Part shown: positions 40,649 through 49,083 of the stretch, piece by piece
Position numbering within the stretch: the first letter of the stretch is position 1
Layout: every line of letters begins with the position of its first letter
Assembly (NCBI GenBank): GCA_046565765.1
Contig: JBKHXX010000038.1
Location: 1-64,000 of the forward strand
From: JBFMCT01 sp046565765
GTDB lineage: Bacteria > Actinomycetota > Acidimicrobiia > Acidimicrobiales > AC-14
DNA length: 64,000 bases
Reading direction: 5' to 3'
Position numbers and translations under genes: made by a program
Notes under the pieces: generated by a model
Database searches by the model: none
What the model saw: only the letters and a program-made list of their open reading frames with translations
Told to the model about the DNA's origin: nothing

Positions 40649-41531
40649 GGGACTCGACTCCCTCATCCCTCCCGGCTCGGGCGACGACACGGCGGCATCG
40701 TTCCGGGAGATCCCCATCTCCTCGATCACGGCCAACCGGCGCCAGCCGCGCAGCCGCTTCGACGAGGAGTCGATGGCCGCCCTGACCGCGTCCATCCGCG
40801 AGCTGGGCGTCCTGCAACCCGTCCTGGTGCGGGCCACCGGCAACGGCACGTTCGAGCTCATCGCCGGCGAGCGCCGGTGGCGGGCCTCCCGCCGGGCGGG
40901 GCTGTCGACCATCCCTGCCATCGTCCGCACCGCCGACGACACGGCATCCCTCGAGCAGGCCATCGTCGAGAACGTGCAGCGGGAGGACCTCAACCCGATG
41001 GACGAGGCCGCCGCCTACCAGCAGCTGATCGGGGACTTCCACCTCACCCACGACGAGCTGGCCACCCGGGTGGGGAAGAGCCGGGCCGCCATCTCGAACA
41101 CCCTCCGCCTCTTCCAGCTGCCTCCGTCCGTCCAGCGCCTGCTGGCCGACGGCCAGCTCACCGCCGGCCATGCCCGGGCCCTGCTGTCGACCCCCGACCG
41201 GGGCTTCCAGGAGTCCCTGGCCCGCCGGGCCATCACCGAGGGCCTCTCGGTCCGCACGGTGGAGGACATCGCCCGCCAGCACAACGACGCCGGCCGCAAC
41301 GGCCCGGGCGGCGGCGGCCTGGTGGGCGGAGCAGCGGGCACCGCCACCACCCCCGGCGGCCGCCTGCGTCCTCCCGGCATGCACGAGCTGGAGGACCTGC
41401 TGGCCGCCCACCTCGACACCCGGGTCAAGGTGGAGATGGGGGCCAACAAGGGCCGGCTCGTGGTCGAGTTCGCCGATCTGGAGGACTTGGAACGGATCTA
41501 CCGGGCCATGACCGGAAGCCCGCCACGCTGA
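40623..41531 (+). CDS. parB: Chromosome-partitioning protein ParB
   Basis: 302 aa, GTG start. GLGRGLDSLI at the start, the CTPase/arginine motif GERRWRAS, ENVQREDLNPMDEA, HTH VGKSRAAISNTLRLFQLP, and a C-terminal dimerisation helix. Binds parS (here inside rsmG) and spreads. Gene order parA-parB is standard. Confidence 0.97.
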   Translation: MARRGGLGRGLDSLIPPGSGDDTAASFREIPISSITANRRQPRSRFDEESMAALTASIRELGVLQPVLVRATGNGTFELIAGERRWRASRRAGLSTIPAIVRTADDTASLEQAIVENVQREDLNPMDEAAAYQQLIGDFHLTHDELATRVGKSRAAISNTLRLFQLPPSVQRLLADGQLTAGHARALLSTPDRGFQESLARRAITEGLSVRTVEDIARQHNDAGRNGPGGGGLVGGAAGTATTPGGRLRPPGMHELEDLLAAHLDTRVKVEMGANKGRLVVEFADLEDLERIYRAMTGSPPR

Positions 41532-41598
41532 GCGTTCAGTCGCTCACGGTGCGCGCGGCGGAATCCACAAGTTGGACGCAATCTGTGGAGAACCGCGC
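41532..41598. other. parB-trxA gap with two DnaA-box-like nonamers
   Basis: 67 bases between convergent parB and trxA. GAATCCACA (41561-41569, 7 of 9) and TGTGGAGAA (41584-41592, complementary TTCTCCACA, 8 of 9) face each other. It may be a DnaA-binding or titration site, or chance. No terminator hairpin is clear. Confidence 0.4.
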
Positions 41599-41928
41599 CT
41601 AGCTCTCCAGGAACTCGGCCAGCTCGTTCATCAGCTGGCCCTTGCCCTTGGCCCCGATCATGCGCTTCTTCAGCACGCCGTCCTTGAAGACGAGCAGCGT
41701 GGGGATGCTCATGATGTCGTAGCGGCGGGCGATGTCGGGAGCGTCGTCGACGTTGAGCTTGCGGATGACGATCTTCCCGTCGTTCTCCGCCTGGATCTGC
41801 TCCAGCACGGGAGCGACCATGCGGCACGGCCCGCACCACTCCGCCCAGAAGTCGACGACGACCGGCAGCTCGGACGCGCCGATCTCCTCGTCGAACGTCG
41901 CAGCGGTCAGAGCGGTCAACGTGCCCAT
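41599..41928 (-). CDS. trxA: Thioredoxin
   Basis: 109 aa. WCGPCRM active site in VDFWAEWCGPCRMVAPVLE, cis-Pro in MSIPTLLVFKDG. Reduces disulfides using TrxB. Located after trxB on the same strand with 95 bases between, matching the actinobacterial trxB-trxA-parB order. Confidence 0.97.
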   Translation of the reverse strand: MGTLTALTAATFDEEIGASELPVVVDFWAEWCGPCRMVAPVLEQIQAENDGKIVIRKLNVDDAPDIARRYDIMSIPTLLVFKDGVLKKRMIGAKGKGQLMNELAEFLES

Positions 41929-42023
41929 GTGATTCCTGTGCCTCCTCGACAGCGGCCCCGGCGGGCCGTTCCGTGCGTTCCTACTTCAACACCCGGGTGT
42001 GACGCGATCATTTCCGACCACTC

Positions 42024-42971
42024 TCAGTCGTGACGTGACTCCAGCCAGCGTTCGGCATCGATGGCGGCCATGCACCCCGAGCCCGCCGCGGTGATCGCCT
42101 GGCGGTAGACGTGGTCCTGCACGTCCCCGGAGGCGAACACACCCTCCACGCTCGTCTTGGTGCCGTCGTGGGTGAGGATGTACCCGTTGGCATCCAGCTC
42201 CAACTGGCCTGCGAACAGCGACGAGTTGGGGATGTGGCCGATGGCCACGAACAACCCCGACACCGCCAGCACCGACTCCTCGCCGGTCTTGACGTTGCGC
42301 AGCTGGGCGCCCTCCAGGTGCGAGTCGCCCACCAGGTCGGTGACGACGGTGTCCCAGACGAACTCGATCTTGTCGTTCTTGAAGGCCCGCTCCTGCATGA
42401 TCTTCGAGGCCCGCAGCGAGTCGCGCCGGTGGATGACGCTCACCTTCTCGGCGAACTTGGTGAGGAAGAGGGCCTCCTCGAGGGCGGAGTCGCCACCGCC
42501 GACCACCGCGATGGGCTGCTCCTGGAAGAAGAAGCCGTCACACGTGGCACACGTCGACAGCCCGTGCCCCAGCAGCCGCTTCTCCGCTTCCAGGCCCAGC
42601 ATGCGGGACTGGGCGCCGGTCGAGATGATGATGGCGTTGGCCTTGTACTCGCCCTCCCGGCTCCACACCGTGAACGGGTGCGACCCGAGGTCGACCTTGG
42701 TGGCCCGCTCGGTGAGGATCTCGGTGCCGAAGCGCAGGGCCTGGCCCCGGAAGTTGGCCATCAGCTCGGGGCCCTGGATCCCGTCCACGAAGCCGGGGTA
42801 GTTCTCGACCTCGGTCGTGAGCATCAGCTGCCCCCCGGGCTGGTCCGACGACGACGACAGCTCGCCCTCCAGCATGAGCGGCCGGAGGTTGGCCCGGGCG
42901 GTGTAGATCGCAGCGGTGAGCCCGGCCGGGCCCGACCCGAGGATCAAGATGTCTCTGACGTCACCGTTCAT
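42024..42971 (-). CDS. trxB: Thioredoxin reductase
   Basis: 315 aa, ATG overlapping the upstream stop (ATGA). FAD motif ILILGSGPAGLTAAIYTARA, redox CATC in STCATCDGFF, NADPH motif VVGGGDSALEEALFL, and GVFASGDVQDHVYRQ. Standard low-molecular-weight TrxB that reduces TrxA with NADPH. Confidence 0.97.
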   Translation of the reverse strand: MNGDVRDILILGSGPAGLTAAIYTARANLRPLMLEGELSSSSDQPGGQLMLTTEVENYPGFVDGIQGPELMANFRGQALRFGTEILTERATKVDLGSHPFTVWSREGEYKANAIIISTGAQSRMLGLEAEKRLLGHGLSTCATCDGFFFQEQPIAVVGGGDSALEEALFLTKFAEKVSVIHRRDSLRASKIMQERAFKNDKIEFVWDTVVTDLVGDSHLEGAQLRNVKTGEESVLAVSGLFVAIGHIPNSSLFAGQLELDANGYILTHDGTKTSVEGVFASGDVQDHVYRQAITAAGSGCMAAIDAERWLESRHD

Positions 42972-43270
42972 TGGGCCTCCGACGGCCGGCGATCCTTCTT
43001 GGACCACAGGAACAAACCAACACCGGTGAATATTGCCCCCACGATCAGGTAGGTGAGCCAGACCTCCTGGGGGATCATCTCGTCGAGGAAGTGCACGGCC
43101 GCGGCCAGCCCGAGGACGGCGGCCATGATCCCCATGATGGCGGCCAGCAGCCCGAACACGACGATGCGGGCGATGGAGACGAGCCGGTCGGTGGTCTGCG
43201 ACCGGACCTTGTCGACCAACTGCTCCAGCTTGTCGGCGGTCTCGCTCGCCCAATCCCCTTCGTCCGCCAA
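42968..43270 (-). CDS. Two-helix membrane protein, actinobacterial holin-like family
   Basis: 100 aa. An N-terminal amphipathic helix (DWASETADKLEQLVDKV) then two transmembrane helices (IARIVVFGLLAAIMGIMAAV; VWLTYLIVGAIFTGVGLFLW). Matches the small 'phage holin superfamily III-like' proteins often linked to trxB in actinobacteria; these are chromosomal and their function is unknown. Stop overlaps trxB. Confidence 0.65.
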   Translation of the reverse strand: MADEGDWASETADKLEQLVDKVRSQTTDRLVSIARIVVFGLLAAIMGIMAAVLGLAAAVHFLDEMIPQEVWLTYLIVGAIFTGVGLFLWSKKDRRPSEAQ

Positions 43271-43340
43271 AGCTCCTCCTGGGTCGACGACGGCGCTCAG
43301 CCACGCAGGTCAGCGGCCGAGGGCAGCCTACCCTTGCCCG

Positions 43341-43751
43341 ATGCGCAGGACCCTTGCCCTGGCGGCCGCCGCCGCGGTGGCCGCCCTGGAGGCGCTGATC
43401 CTCGGGGAGTACCCCTTCGAGGGGGTGACGGTGCTGGCTGCGGCCGTCATCTTCGGGCTGTTCGTGGCCGAGGCGGCCCGGGCCGTCGCCCGCCGGGCCG
43501 AGCCGGTCCTGGGGATCGGCTGCGGCGTCCTGGCTGGGGCCGCCATGGTCTGGTCGGCGTGGATCGCCACCGGCCACGACCTGTCGTTCCTGGGACCGGC
43601 GGGCTGGGCCGCCGTGCCGATCGCCACCGCCGTCGCCGGCCTGCGGGCGGGCCGGGAGCGGCTGCTCGTCAGGGAAGAGCCGTCTCGGCCAGCAGCCGGC
43701 AGCCCGACTCCGCCAGCACCAGCACCGTCGACGGAGGACTTCCCGGCGTAG
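43341..43751 (+). CDS. Small membrane protein
   Basis: 136 aa with four hydrophobic segments (LALAAAAAVAALEALIL; VLAAAVIFGLFVAEAA; VLGIGCGVLAGAAMVW; LGPAGWAAVPIATAVAGL) and a Pro/Ala tail. Divergent from the holin-like gene and antisense to the last 83 bases of the anti-sigma gene. Unknown function. Confidence 0.6.
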   Translation: MRRTLALAAAAAVAALEALILGEYPFEGVTVLAAAVIFGLFVAEAARAVARRAEPVLGIGCGVLAGAAMVWSAWIATGHDLSFLGPAGWAAVPIATAVAGLRAGRERLLVREEPSRPAAGSPTPPAPAPSTEDFPA

Positions 43752-44520
43752 GCGCGAAGCCGAGGACGACGGCGGGCGTGCCGGCGAAGCGGGCGTTGGC
43801 CACGTAGACCACCGCCTGCACGCCCGGACGGGCGGTGCGGGCCTGCTCCTCGCACGGCCGGGTACCGATCTCCCGGGGGACGGGGGCCAGTGCCGTCGAC
43901 GGCGAGCCCGCCGCCAGCCGCTCGGACGGGCCCTGCCCGGTCGCCGCCGCGACCCCGGCCGGCGGGATGCGGCTGCGCAGGGCGGCCACGTCGGGCACGT
44001 CGCCCAGGTCGACGCCCGCCGGCGGCCCGGGTGCGGCCGACGCCCCCGCGTCCCCCGCCGCCCCCGCCGACGCGTCGGCCGACTCCTCCGCCGCCGGTCC
44101 CCGGCTGAGCGCCGTCTCCCCCCCATCCTCGGCTCCACGTCCCAGCAGCCCGGCCGCTCCCACCACCACGGCCAGCACCGCCGCGGCCGCCCCTGCCCCC
44201 ACGGTCCACCACCGGCGCCGGTCGGGCACGGGCAGGGGCACGGGCAGGGGCGTGGGCGCAGGGGCCGCGGCCGGCGGGCGGCCCGGGCGGTCCTCGTCGC
44301 CCGCCGCCGCGGCCGCGGCCAGCGCGGCCGCCAGCATCCGCTCTCGCACCGCGGCATCCAGGGGCTCCACCGGTGCGGCCACGGCCTGGCGGGCCCGCCG
44401 CAACGTCTCCATGCGGGCCCGGCAGTCGCCGCACGTGCCCACATGGGTCGCGACCGTCCCCTCGGCGTCCTCGCCGTCGACGGCGGCGCTCAGGGCCTCG
44501 AGGTCGGGGTGGATGGTCAT
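43669..44520 (-). CDS. Anti-sigma factor with zinc-finger domain
   Basis: 283 aa. N-terminal zf-HC2 motif (VATHVGTCGDCRARM, the H-x3-C-x2-C zinc site), then a Pro-rich linker, one transmembrane helix (WWTVGAGAAAAVLAVVVGAAGLL) and an extracytoplasmic domain. Its ATG overlaps the sigma-factor stop (ATGA), so it most likely holds that sigma at the membrane; redox or envelope stress could release it, as for SigM-RsmA type pairs, which occupy the same place next to trxB in mycobacteria. Confidence 0.85.
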   Translation of the reverse strand: MTIHPDLEALSAAVDGEDAEGTVATHVGTCGDCRARMETLRRARQAVAAPVEPLDAAVRERMLAAALAAAAAAGDEDRPGRPPAAAPAPTPLPVPLPVPDRRRWWTVGAGAAAAVLAVVVGAAGLLGRGAEDGGETALSRGPAAEESADASAGAAGDAGASAAPGPPAGVDLGDVPDVAALRSRIPPAGVAAATGQGPSERLAAGSPSTALAPVPREIGTRPCEEQARTARPGVQAVVYVANARFAGTPAVVLGFAPTPGSPPSTVLVLAESGCRLLAETALP

Positions 44521-45110
44521 CGGCTCCTGGTTTGACGACGGGGAGGGCCCTCGGGGTTCCTACCCTGGCCAAGGGCCTCGGCCAGCGCCGCCCGCCCCCG
44601 CGCGATGCGCGACCGCACCGTCCCGGGCGGGATCTCCAACGCCTGCGCGATCTCGTCGTAGGACAGGTCGCACAGGTCCCGGAGCACGACCGCAGCCCGG
44701 AACTCGGGAGCCAACCCGGCCAGGGCGGCGTCGACGTCGAGCCGGGCGTCCACCGCGGCGGTCCCCCCCGCCGGCGCCGCCCCACCTGCCGGCACGGTCC
44801 CGCCGGCCCCCTCGCCCACCGTCTCCGCCGGCTCGGGCCGCCGCCGACGCCGGCGCAGCTCGTCGAGGGCGGCGTTGGTGGCGATGCGGTAGGCCCACGT
44901 GCCGAAGGCGGCGCGGGCGTCGTAGCGGGGCAGGGCCCGCACGATGGCGACGAGCGCGTCCTGGCAGGCGTCGGCCGCGTCGGCGTCGTTGCCCGTCAGC
45001 CGGCGGCAGACGGCGTACAGCCGGTCCTGGTGGCGGCGCAGGAGCGCCTCCAGGGCGGCCCCGTCCCCGCCCTGCGCAGCCACGACCAAGGCCGCGTCGT
45101 CGTCGGCCAA
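44517..45110 (-). CDS. ECF-type RNA polymerase sigma factor
   Basis: 197 aa from TTG 45110 (GGGCGG upstream, 11 bases after the kinase stop). Region 2 LEALLRRHQDRLYAVCRRLTG, DAFGTWAYRIATNAALDELRRRR; region 4 LAPEFRAAVVLRDLCDLSYDEIAQAL and IPPGTVRSRIARGRAAL. Position between kinase and anti-sigma genes next to trxB resembles mycobacterial sigM. Regulon unknown. Confidence 0.9.
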   Translation of the reverse strand: MADDDAALVVAAQGGDGAALEALLRRHQDRLYAVCRRLTGNDADAADACQDALVAIVRALPRYDARAAFGTWAYRIATNAALDELRRRRRRPEPAETVGEGAGGTVPAGGAAPAGGTAAVDARLDVDAALAGLAPEFRAAVVLRDLCDLSYDEIAQALEIPPGTVRSRIARGRAALAEALGQGRNPEGPPRRQTRSR

Positions 45111-45121
45111 GCCCGCCGCCC

Positions 45122-46639
45122 TCAGCCGCGGACGGCCACTTCGACCTCGCCCAGGGCCACCCGGTTGTCCCGCCCGAGGTTGGTGATCCACAGAAGCACG
45201 GCCGAGCCGGTTCGCCCCCGCAGCCCGAACGTCGTCTGCGACGAGTTGACGTTGTTCTCGGTCGCCACCGGGTCGCCCCACTCGGCCAGCGCAGCCTTGG
45301 GGCCGTCGGCCACGTAGGCCCTCGCGCTCCAGCCCCGGCTGGGGGAGTTGACGACCAGCTCGTCCAGCTCGGCCGAGCCGCTGAGCACGAGGATGACCCC
45401 CACGCCGTCCTTCAGCCCCCCGAAGCGGGCGGTGTCGTACGTCTCGGTCGTCCACACCGACGACGGGTCGCCGTCCACCAGGAACGGCAGCTCGTCCTCG
45501 TGCTCGGCCCGGCTCCCCGGCGGCGGGTCGAACGAGCGGGTCTCGGAGATCTGCACGTCGGCCACCGGCGAGGCGGTGTCCGGCTCGTCACCCAGCAGCC
45601 GCTGGCCGGTCTCGGTGCTGGCGAACAGCACCCCGATGATGCCCAGGGCCACGGCCACGGCCACGATGGCGGCCACCGGGTAGAGCCACGAGCGCTCCGA
45701 CTCCCGGAAGGTGGGCGCCGGCATCCCCCGGGGCGGCGTGGGGTCGCGTACCACCATCGGCACCGCGTCGTCGGGGCCCAGGTCGACCGACAGGAGGGCG
45801 CTCTGGAGGTCGCCGGCGGTGGCGTAGCGGTCGGCGGGCCGCTTGGCCATGGCCCGGAGGACGACCGCCTCCAGCGGGCGGGGGATGCCGGCCCGCACCT
45901 GGCGGGGGCTCAGCGGCGTGGACTGCACGTGCTGCATGGCCACCGCCACGTCGGTCTCGCCCACGTACGGCGGCCGCCCGCACAGCATCTCGTAGAGGAC
46001 GACGCCCAGCGAGTAGATGTCGGCCCGCCCGTCGATCGCCTCGCCGTTGACCTGCTCGGGCGAGAGGTACTTGGCCGTGCCCAGGATCGCCCCGCTCTGG
46101 GTGAGGTCGAGGCTGGCGAAGGGCCGGCTGTCGGAGGTGCCGATGGCGGCCTTGGCGATGCCGAAGTCGGCCACCTTCACCTGGTCTTCGTTGGTCAGCA
46201 GGATGTTGCCGGGCTTGACGTCGCGGTGGACGACGCCGTGGCGGTGGGCGTAGTCGAGGGCGGCCGCCACCTGCACGGCCACGTGCACCGCCCGGGCTGC
46301 GGGCAACGCCCCGCTCTGGCTGAGGATCTCGTGCAGCGTCCGCCCGTGGACGAGCTCGAGCACGATGAAGGCCACGCCGTCGTCCACGCCGGTGTCGAAG
46401 GTGGCCACCACGTTGGGATGGGCCAGGCGGGCGGCGGCGATGGCTTCGCGGCGGAACCGCTCCCGGAACGACTCGTCGGCGGCGAGGTGGGGGAGCAGGA
46501 CCTTGAGCGCCACCGGACGTCCGAGGATGTCGTCGGTGGCTTCCCACACCTCCGCCATGCCTCCCCGGGCGATGGGCCGCCGGAGGCGGTAGCGCCCGGC
46601 GAGGACGCGGTCCGCGTCGAGCCGGGATGGTTCGGGCAC
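45122..46639 (-). CDS. Receptor Ser/Thr protein kinase with extracellular discoidin-like domain
   Basis: 505 aa, GTG start. Active-looking kinase: Gly-loop 24-31, Lys46, HRDVKPGN (138 on), DFG 158-160, activation loop with Thr. TM helix about 319-340. The extracellular part (ISETRSFDPPPGSRAEHEDE ... FGGLKDGVGVILVLSGSAELDELVV) has the pattern of the sugar-binding/discoidin-like domain at the end of MurJ-pseudokinase fusion proteins (mycobacterial Rv3910 type), suggesting sensing of envelope glycans. The sigma factor follows on the same strand. murJ itself is absent here. Confidence 0.85.
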   Translation of the reverse strand: MPEPSRLDADRVLAGRYRLRRPIARGGMAEVWEATDDILGRPVALKVLLPHLAADESFRERFRREAIAAARLAHPNVVATFDTGVDDGVAFIVLELVHGRTLHEILSQSGALPAARAVHVAVQVAAALDYAHRHGVVHRDVKPGNILLTNEDQVKVADFGIAKAAIGTSDSRPFASLDLTQSGAILGTAKYLSPEQVNGEAIDGRADIYSLGVVLYEMLCGRPPYVGETDVAVAMQHVQSTPLSPRQVRAGIPRPLEAVVLRAMAKRPADRYATAGDLQSALLSVDLGPDDAVPMVVRDPTPPRGMPAPTFRESERSWLYPVAAIVAVAVALGIIGVLFASTETGQRLLGDEPDTASPVADVQISETRSFDPPPGSRAEHEDELPFLVDGDPSSVWTTETYDTARFGGLKDGVGVILVLSGSAELDELVVNSPSRGWSARAYVADGPKAALAEWGDPVATENNVNSSQTTFGLRGRTGSAVLLWITNLGRDNRVALGEVEVAVRG

Positions 46640-46740
46640 CGCCGCTCACGGTACCGACCCCCCGGCGGGTCAGCCAGGCGGCCGGCCGGGCGCCGGCGAC
46701 TGGTCGTACGATCTCGGGCACGCGCGGGATCGACATCCCA

Positions 46741-49074
46741 GTGGGGCTCGCTGACCTGCAGCTGTGGCGAGAGGGGGAGCTGGGGTCCGTGCACCGCGCC
46801 GTCGGGGCCGACGGCCGCCCGTGCGTCGTCCGCCTCGTCGACGGCCCCCGTGCCCGCGACGTCCCCCGGCCGTCGGCCCGCTGCGCCTCGCTCGAGGTCG
46901 TCGAGGTGGTCCTGGCGGTGGGCGACCGCCGGGTGGCGATCGTCTCGTCGGGCCCGGTCGAGCAGACGCTGGCCGACCGCGTCCTCGGTACCGGTCCCCT
47001 CCTGCCCGACGACGCCCGCCGCCTGCTCGACGACATGGAGGACGCCCTCCGTGCCCTCCACGACGCGGGCCTCGTGCACGGCGGCGTGTCACCGACGACG
47101 GTGGTGTGGACGGGCGAGCGCTGGCTGCTCACCGCCGTGGGGCTGGCGGGTCTCCTGCGCCGCCTCGGCGTCGATCACCCGGTCGGTGAGGTGTCGGCCT
47201 ACGCCGCCCCGGAGGTGCTCGCCGGGGCCGAGCCCGGTCCGGCCGCCGATCTCTACGCCCTCGGCCTCACCGTGGCGGAGGCCGTCACCGGCGTCCCCGT
47301 CACCGCATGGGACGCCGGAGAGCAGCCCTCCGACCTCCTCGCCCGCCGCCCCTCGCGGCCGGTGGAGCTGCCGGCCCACGCCGCCCCCGCCGATCTGGCC
47401 GGCCGGGTGGCCGTGCTCACCGATCCCGACCCCAGCCGGCGGCGGGCGACGGAGGCGGTGGCGCCTGCGCCGGCGGCCGCCCCTCCGGCCCGCTCGCCGG
47501 TCACCGACGACGACGTGCAGTTCACCGTCTACCGCCCGGGCCGGGTGCGCCCCCGAACCTGGTACACGATGCTGGCCTTCGCCCACAAGACCGACAGGGT
47601 CGACGACCCGGTGGAGGGCTCGTTCGACCCCGTGGAGCGGGTCAAGGAGCAGGCCGCCCAGCAGCTGGGCCCCAAGCTCGAGGACTACCTGTCGACCGGC
47701 GCCGACGCCGACGTCGAGCTCCCCCGGGGATCGGAGCTGCGCTTCGCCCCCCACATCGACGGCGTCGAGTTCAACCCGCCCGAGCGCCGGTTCCGGTGGG
47801 AGGAGCCTGTCCACTCTGAGACGTTCCGCCTTCGGGCCGATGCCGCCCTGGCCGGCACCCGGGCCCGTGGCAGCATGGCCGTCTTCCTCGGGACGGTGCT
47901 CATCGGCGAGGTCAGCCTGTCCATCGCGGTGGAGGACGGGGCCGCCGACGACGGCAGGGAGCCCACCGGCTCCGAGCACGCCCGCCGCTTCACCAGGGTC
48001 TTCGTCTCCTACTCCCACGACGACCTGGCCATCGTGCAGCGCATCGGCGAGGGCGCCAAGGCGCTGGGCCACGAAGTGGTGATCGACCGCACCCACCTCC
48101 GCAACGACGACGAATGGTGGCCGCAGCTGCAACGCCTGATCGCGGGCGCCGACGTGTTCCAGCTCTTCTGGTCGACGAGGTCGATGACGTCGAAGTACGT
48201 GCGCGACGAGTGGAGCTACGCCTTGTCGCTCAACCGCCAGGGGTTCATCCGCCCCGTCTACTGGGAGGACCCCTTCCCCGAGGCCGACGGCCTGCCGCCC
48301 GAACCCCTCCGCCGGCTCCACTTCCACCGCCTGTCGGTCCCCCGGTCGCAGTACCGCCACCGCAAGGCGGCAGCCCCGCCGGGCGAGGCCACCCCCGCCC
48401 AGGCCGCCGTCAACTCGCCCTCCGAGCCGCCCACCCCCGCCACGCCGACGGTCCAGGCGCCGCCGCCGCCCACACCCGCCGCGCCGCCCGCCCCCCCGCC
48501 GGCGCCCGGCGGCGCGACCGCCCGCCCCCCGTCCCCCCTGTCCCACCGCCACCGGCGGGGCCGGCGGCTGGTGCAGGCGACGGGCGCCCTGGCCGCCCTG
48601 GTCGCCTTCTCCGCAGTGGTCACGGGCAGCCTGGGCCGGTCCGAGAACCCCGAGTTCACCGAGCCGATCACGAGCGTGCCCACCGTCGTCGCCACCACCG
48701 TCACCGTCGCCACCACCGTCACCGTCACCACCGCCCCTCCGACCACGGTTCCGCTCGAGGTCTCCCTCGTCGTGACGTGGCCGTCGACGTGCCTGGCGCA
48801 GCCGCCGGTGGCCGCCTCGGCCTACGCCACCGTCGACCCTCACGTGGACGTCGACGCGGTGAACCTCTGGACGGTGCGCGAAGGGCAGCCGGACCTCGTG
48901 CGGCCCATGAACCCGTCGCCCCCCGACCCGAGCTCGCGGGCCCGCACCTACGTCGGCACCACCGGACGCTTCGAGGAGGCGGGCACGTACCAGCTCCACG
49001 TCGAGGTCCTCCACGCCGGCACGGTCCGGGCCAGGACGCAGCCTCAACCCTTCACGGTCACCGCCCAGTGCTGA
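46741..49074 (+). CDS. Pseudokinase-TIR-transmembrane receptor-like protein
   Basis: 777 aa from GTG 46741 (an upstream GTG at 46627 would overlap the divergent kinase start). N-terminal kinase-like domain with HGGVSPTTVVW at residue 113 in place of HRDxKPxN and no DFG, so inactive. Middle beta-rich domain VQFTVYRPGRVRPRTWYTMLAF ... VEFNPPERRFRWEEPVH. TIR domain about 418-550 (FVSYSHDD) with the NADase-type Glu490 in YVRDEWSYAL. A Pro-rich linker, a TM helix (about 608-628) and an extracellular Val/Thr-rich C-terminal domain follow. Divergent from the receptor kinase. Confidence 0.8.
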   Translation: MGLADLQLWREGELGSVHRAVGADGRPCVVRLVDGPRARDVPRPSARCASLEVVEVVLAVGDRRVAIVSSGPVEQTLADRVLGTGPLLPDDARRLLDDMEDALRALHDAGLVHGGVSPTTVVWTGERWLLTAVGLAGLLRRLGVDHPVGEVSAYAAPEVLAGAEPGPAADLYALGLTVAEAVTGVPVTAWDAGEQPSDLLARRPSRPVELPAHAAPADLAGRVAVLTDPDPSRRRATEAVAPAPAAAPPARSPVTDDDVQFTVYRPGRVRPRTWYTMLAFAHKTDRVDDPVEGSFDPVERVKEQAAQQLGPKLEDYLSTGADADVELPRGSELRFAPHIDGVEFNPPERRFRWEEPVHSETFRLRADAALAGTRARGSMAVFLGTVLIGEVSLSIAVEDGAADDGREPTGSEHARRFTRVFVSYSHDDLAIVQRIGEGAKALGHEVVIDRTHLRNDDEWWPQLQRLIAGADVFQLFWSTRSMTSKYVRDEWSYALSLNRQGFIRPVYWEDPFPEADGLPPEPLRRLHFHRLSVPRSQYRHRKAAAPPGEATPAQAAVNSPSEPPTPATPTVQAPPPPTPAAPPAPPPAPGGATARPPSPLSHRHRRGRRLVQATGALAALVAFSAVVTGSLGRSENPEFTEPITSVPTVVATTVTVATTVTVTTAPPTTVPLEVSLVVTWPSTCLAQPPVAASAYATVDPHVDVDAVNLWTVREGQPDLVRPMNPSPPDPSSRARTYVGTTGRFEEAGTYQLHVEVLHAGTVRARTQPQPFTVTAQC

Positions 49075-49083
49075 CCGCGGGGC

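Noticed and set aside
42968..43270. Prophage holin
   Set aside because: It is a chromosomal two-helix protein overlapping trxB in a conserved housekeeping block, with no phage genes nearby.
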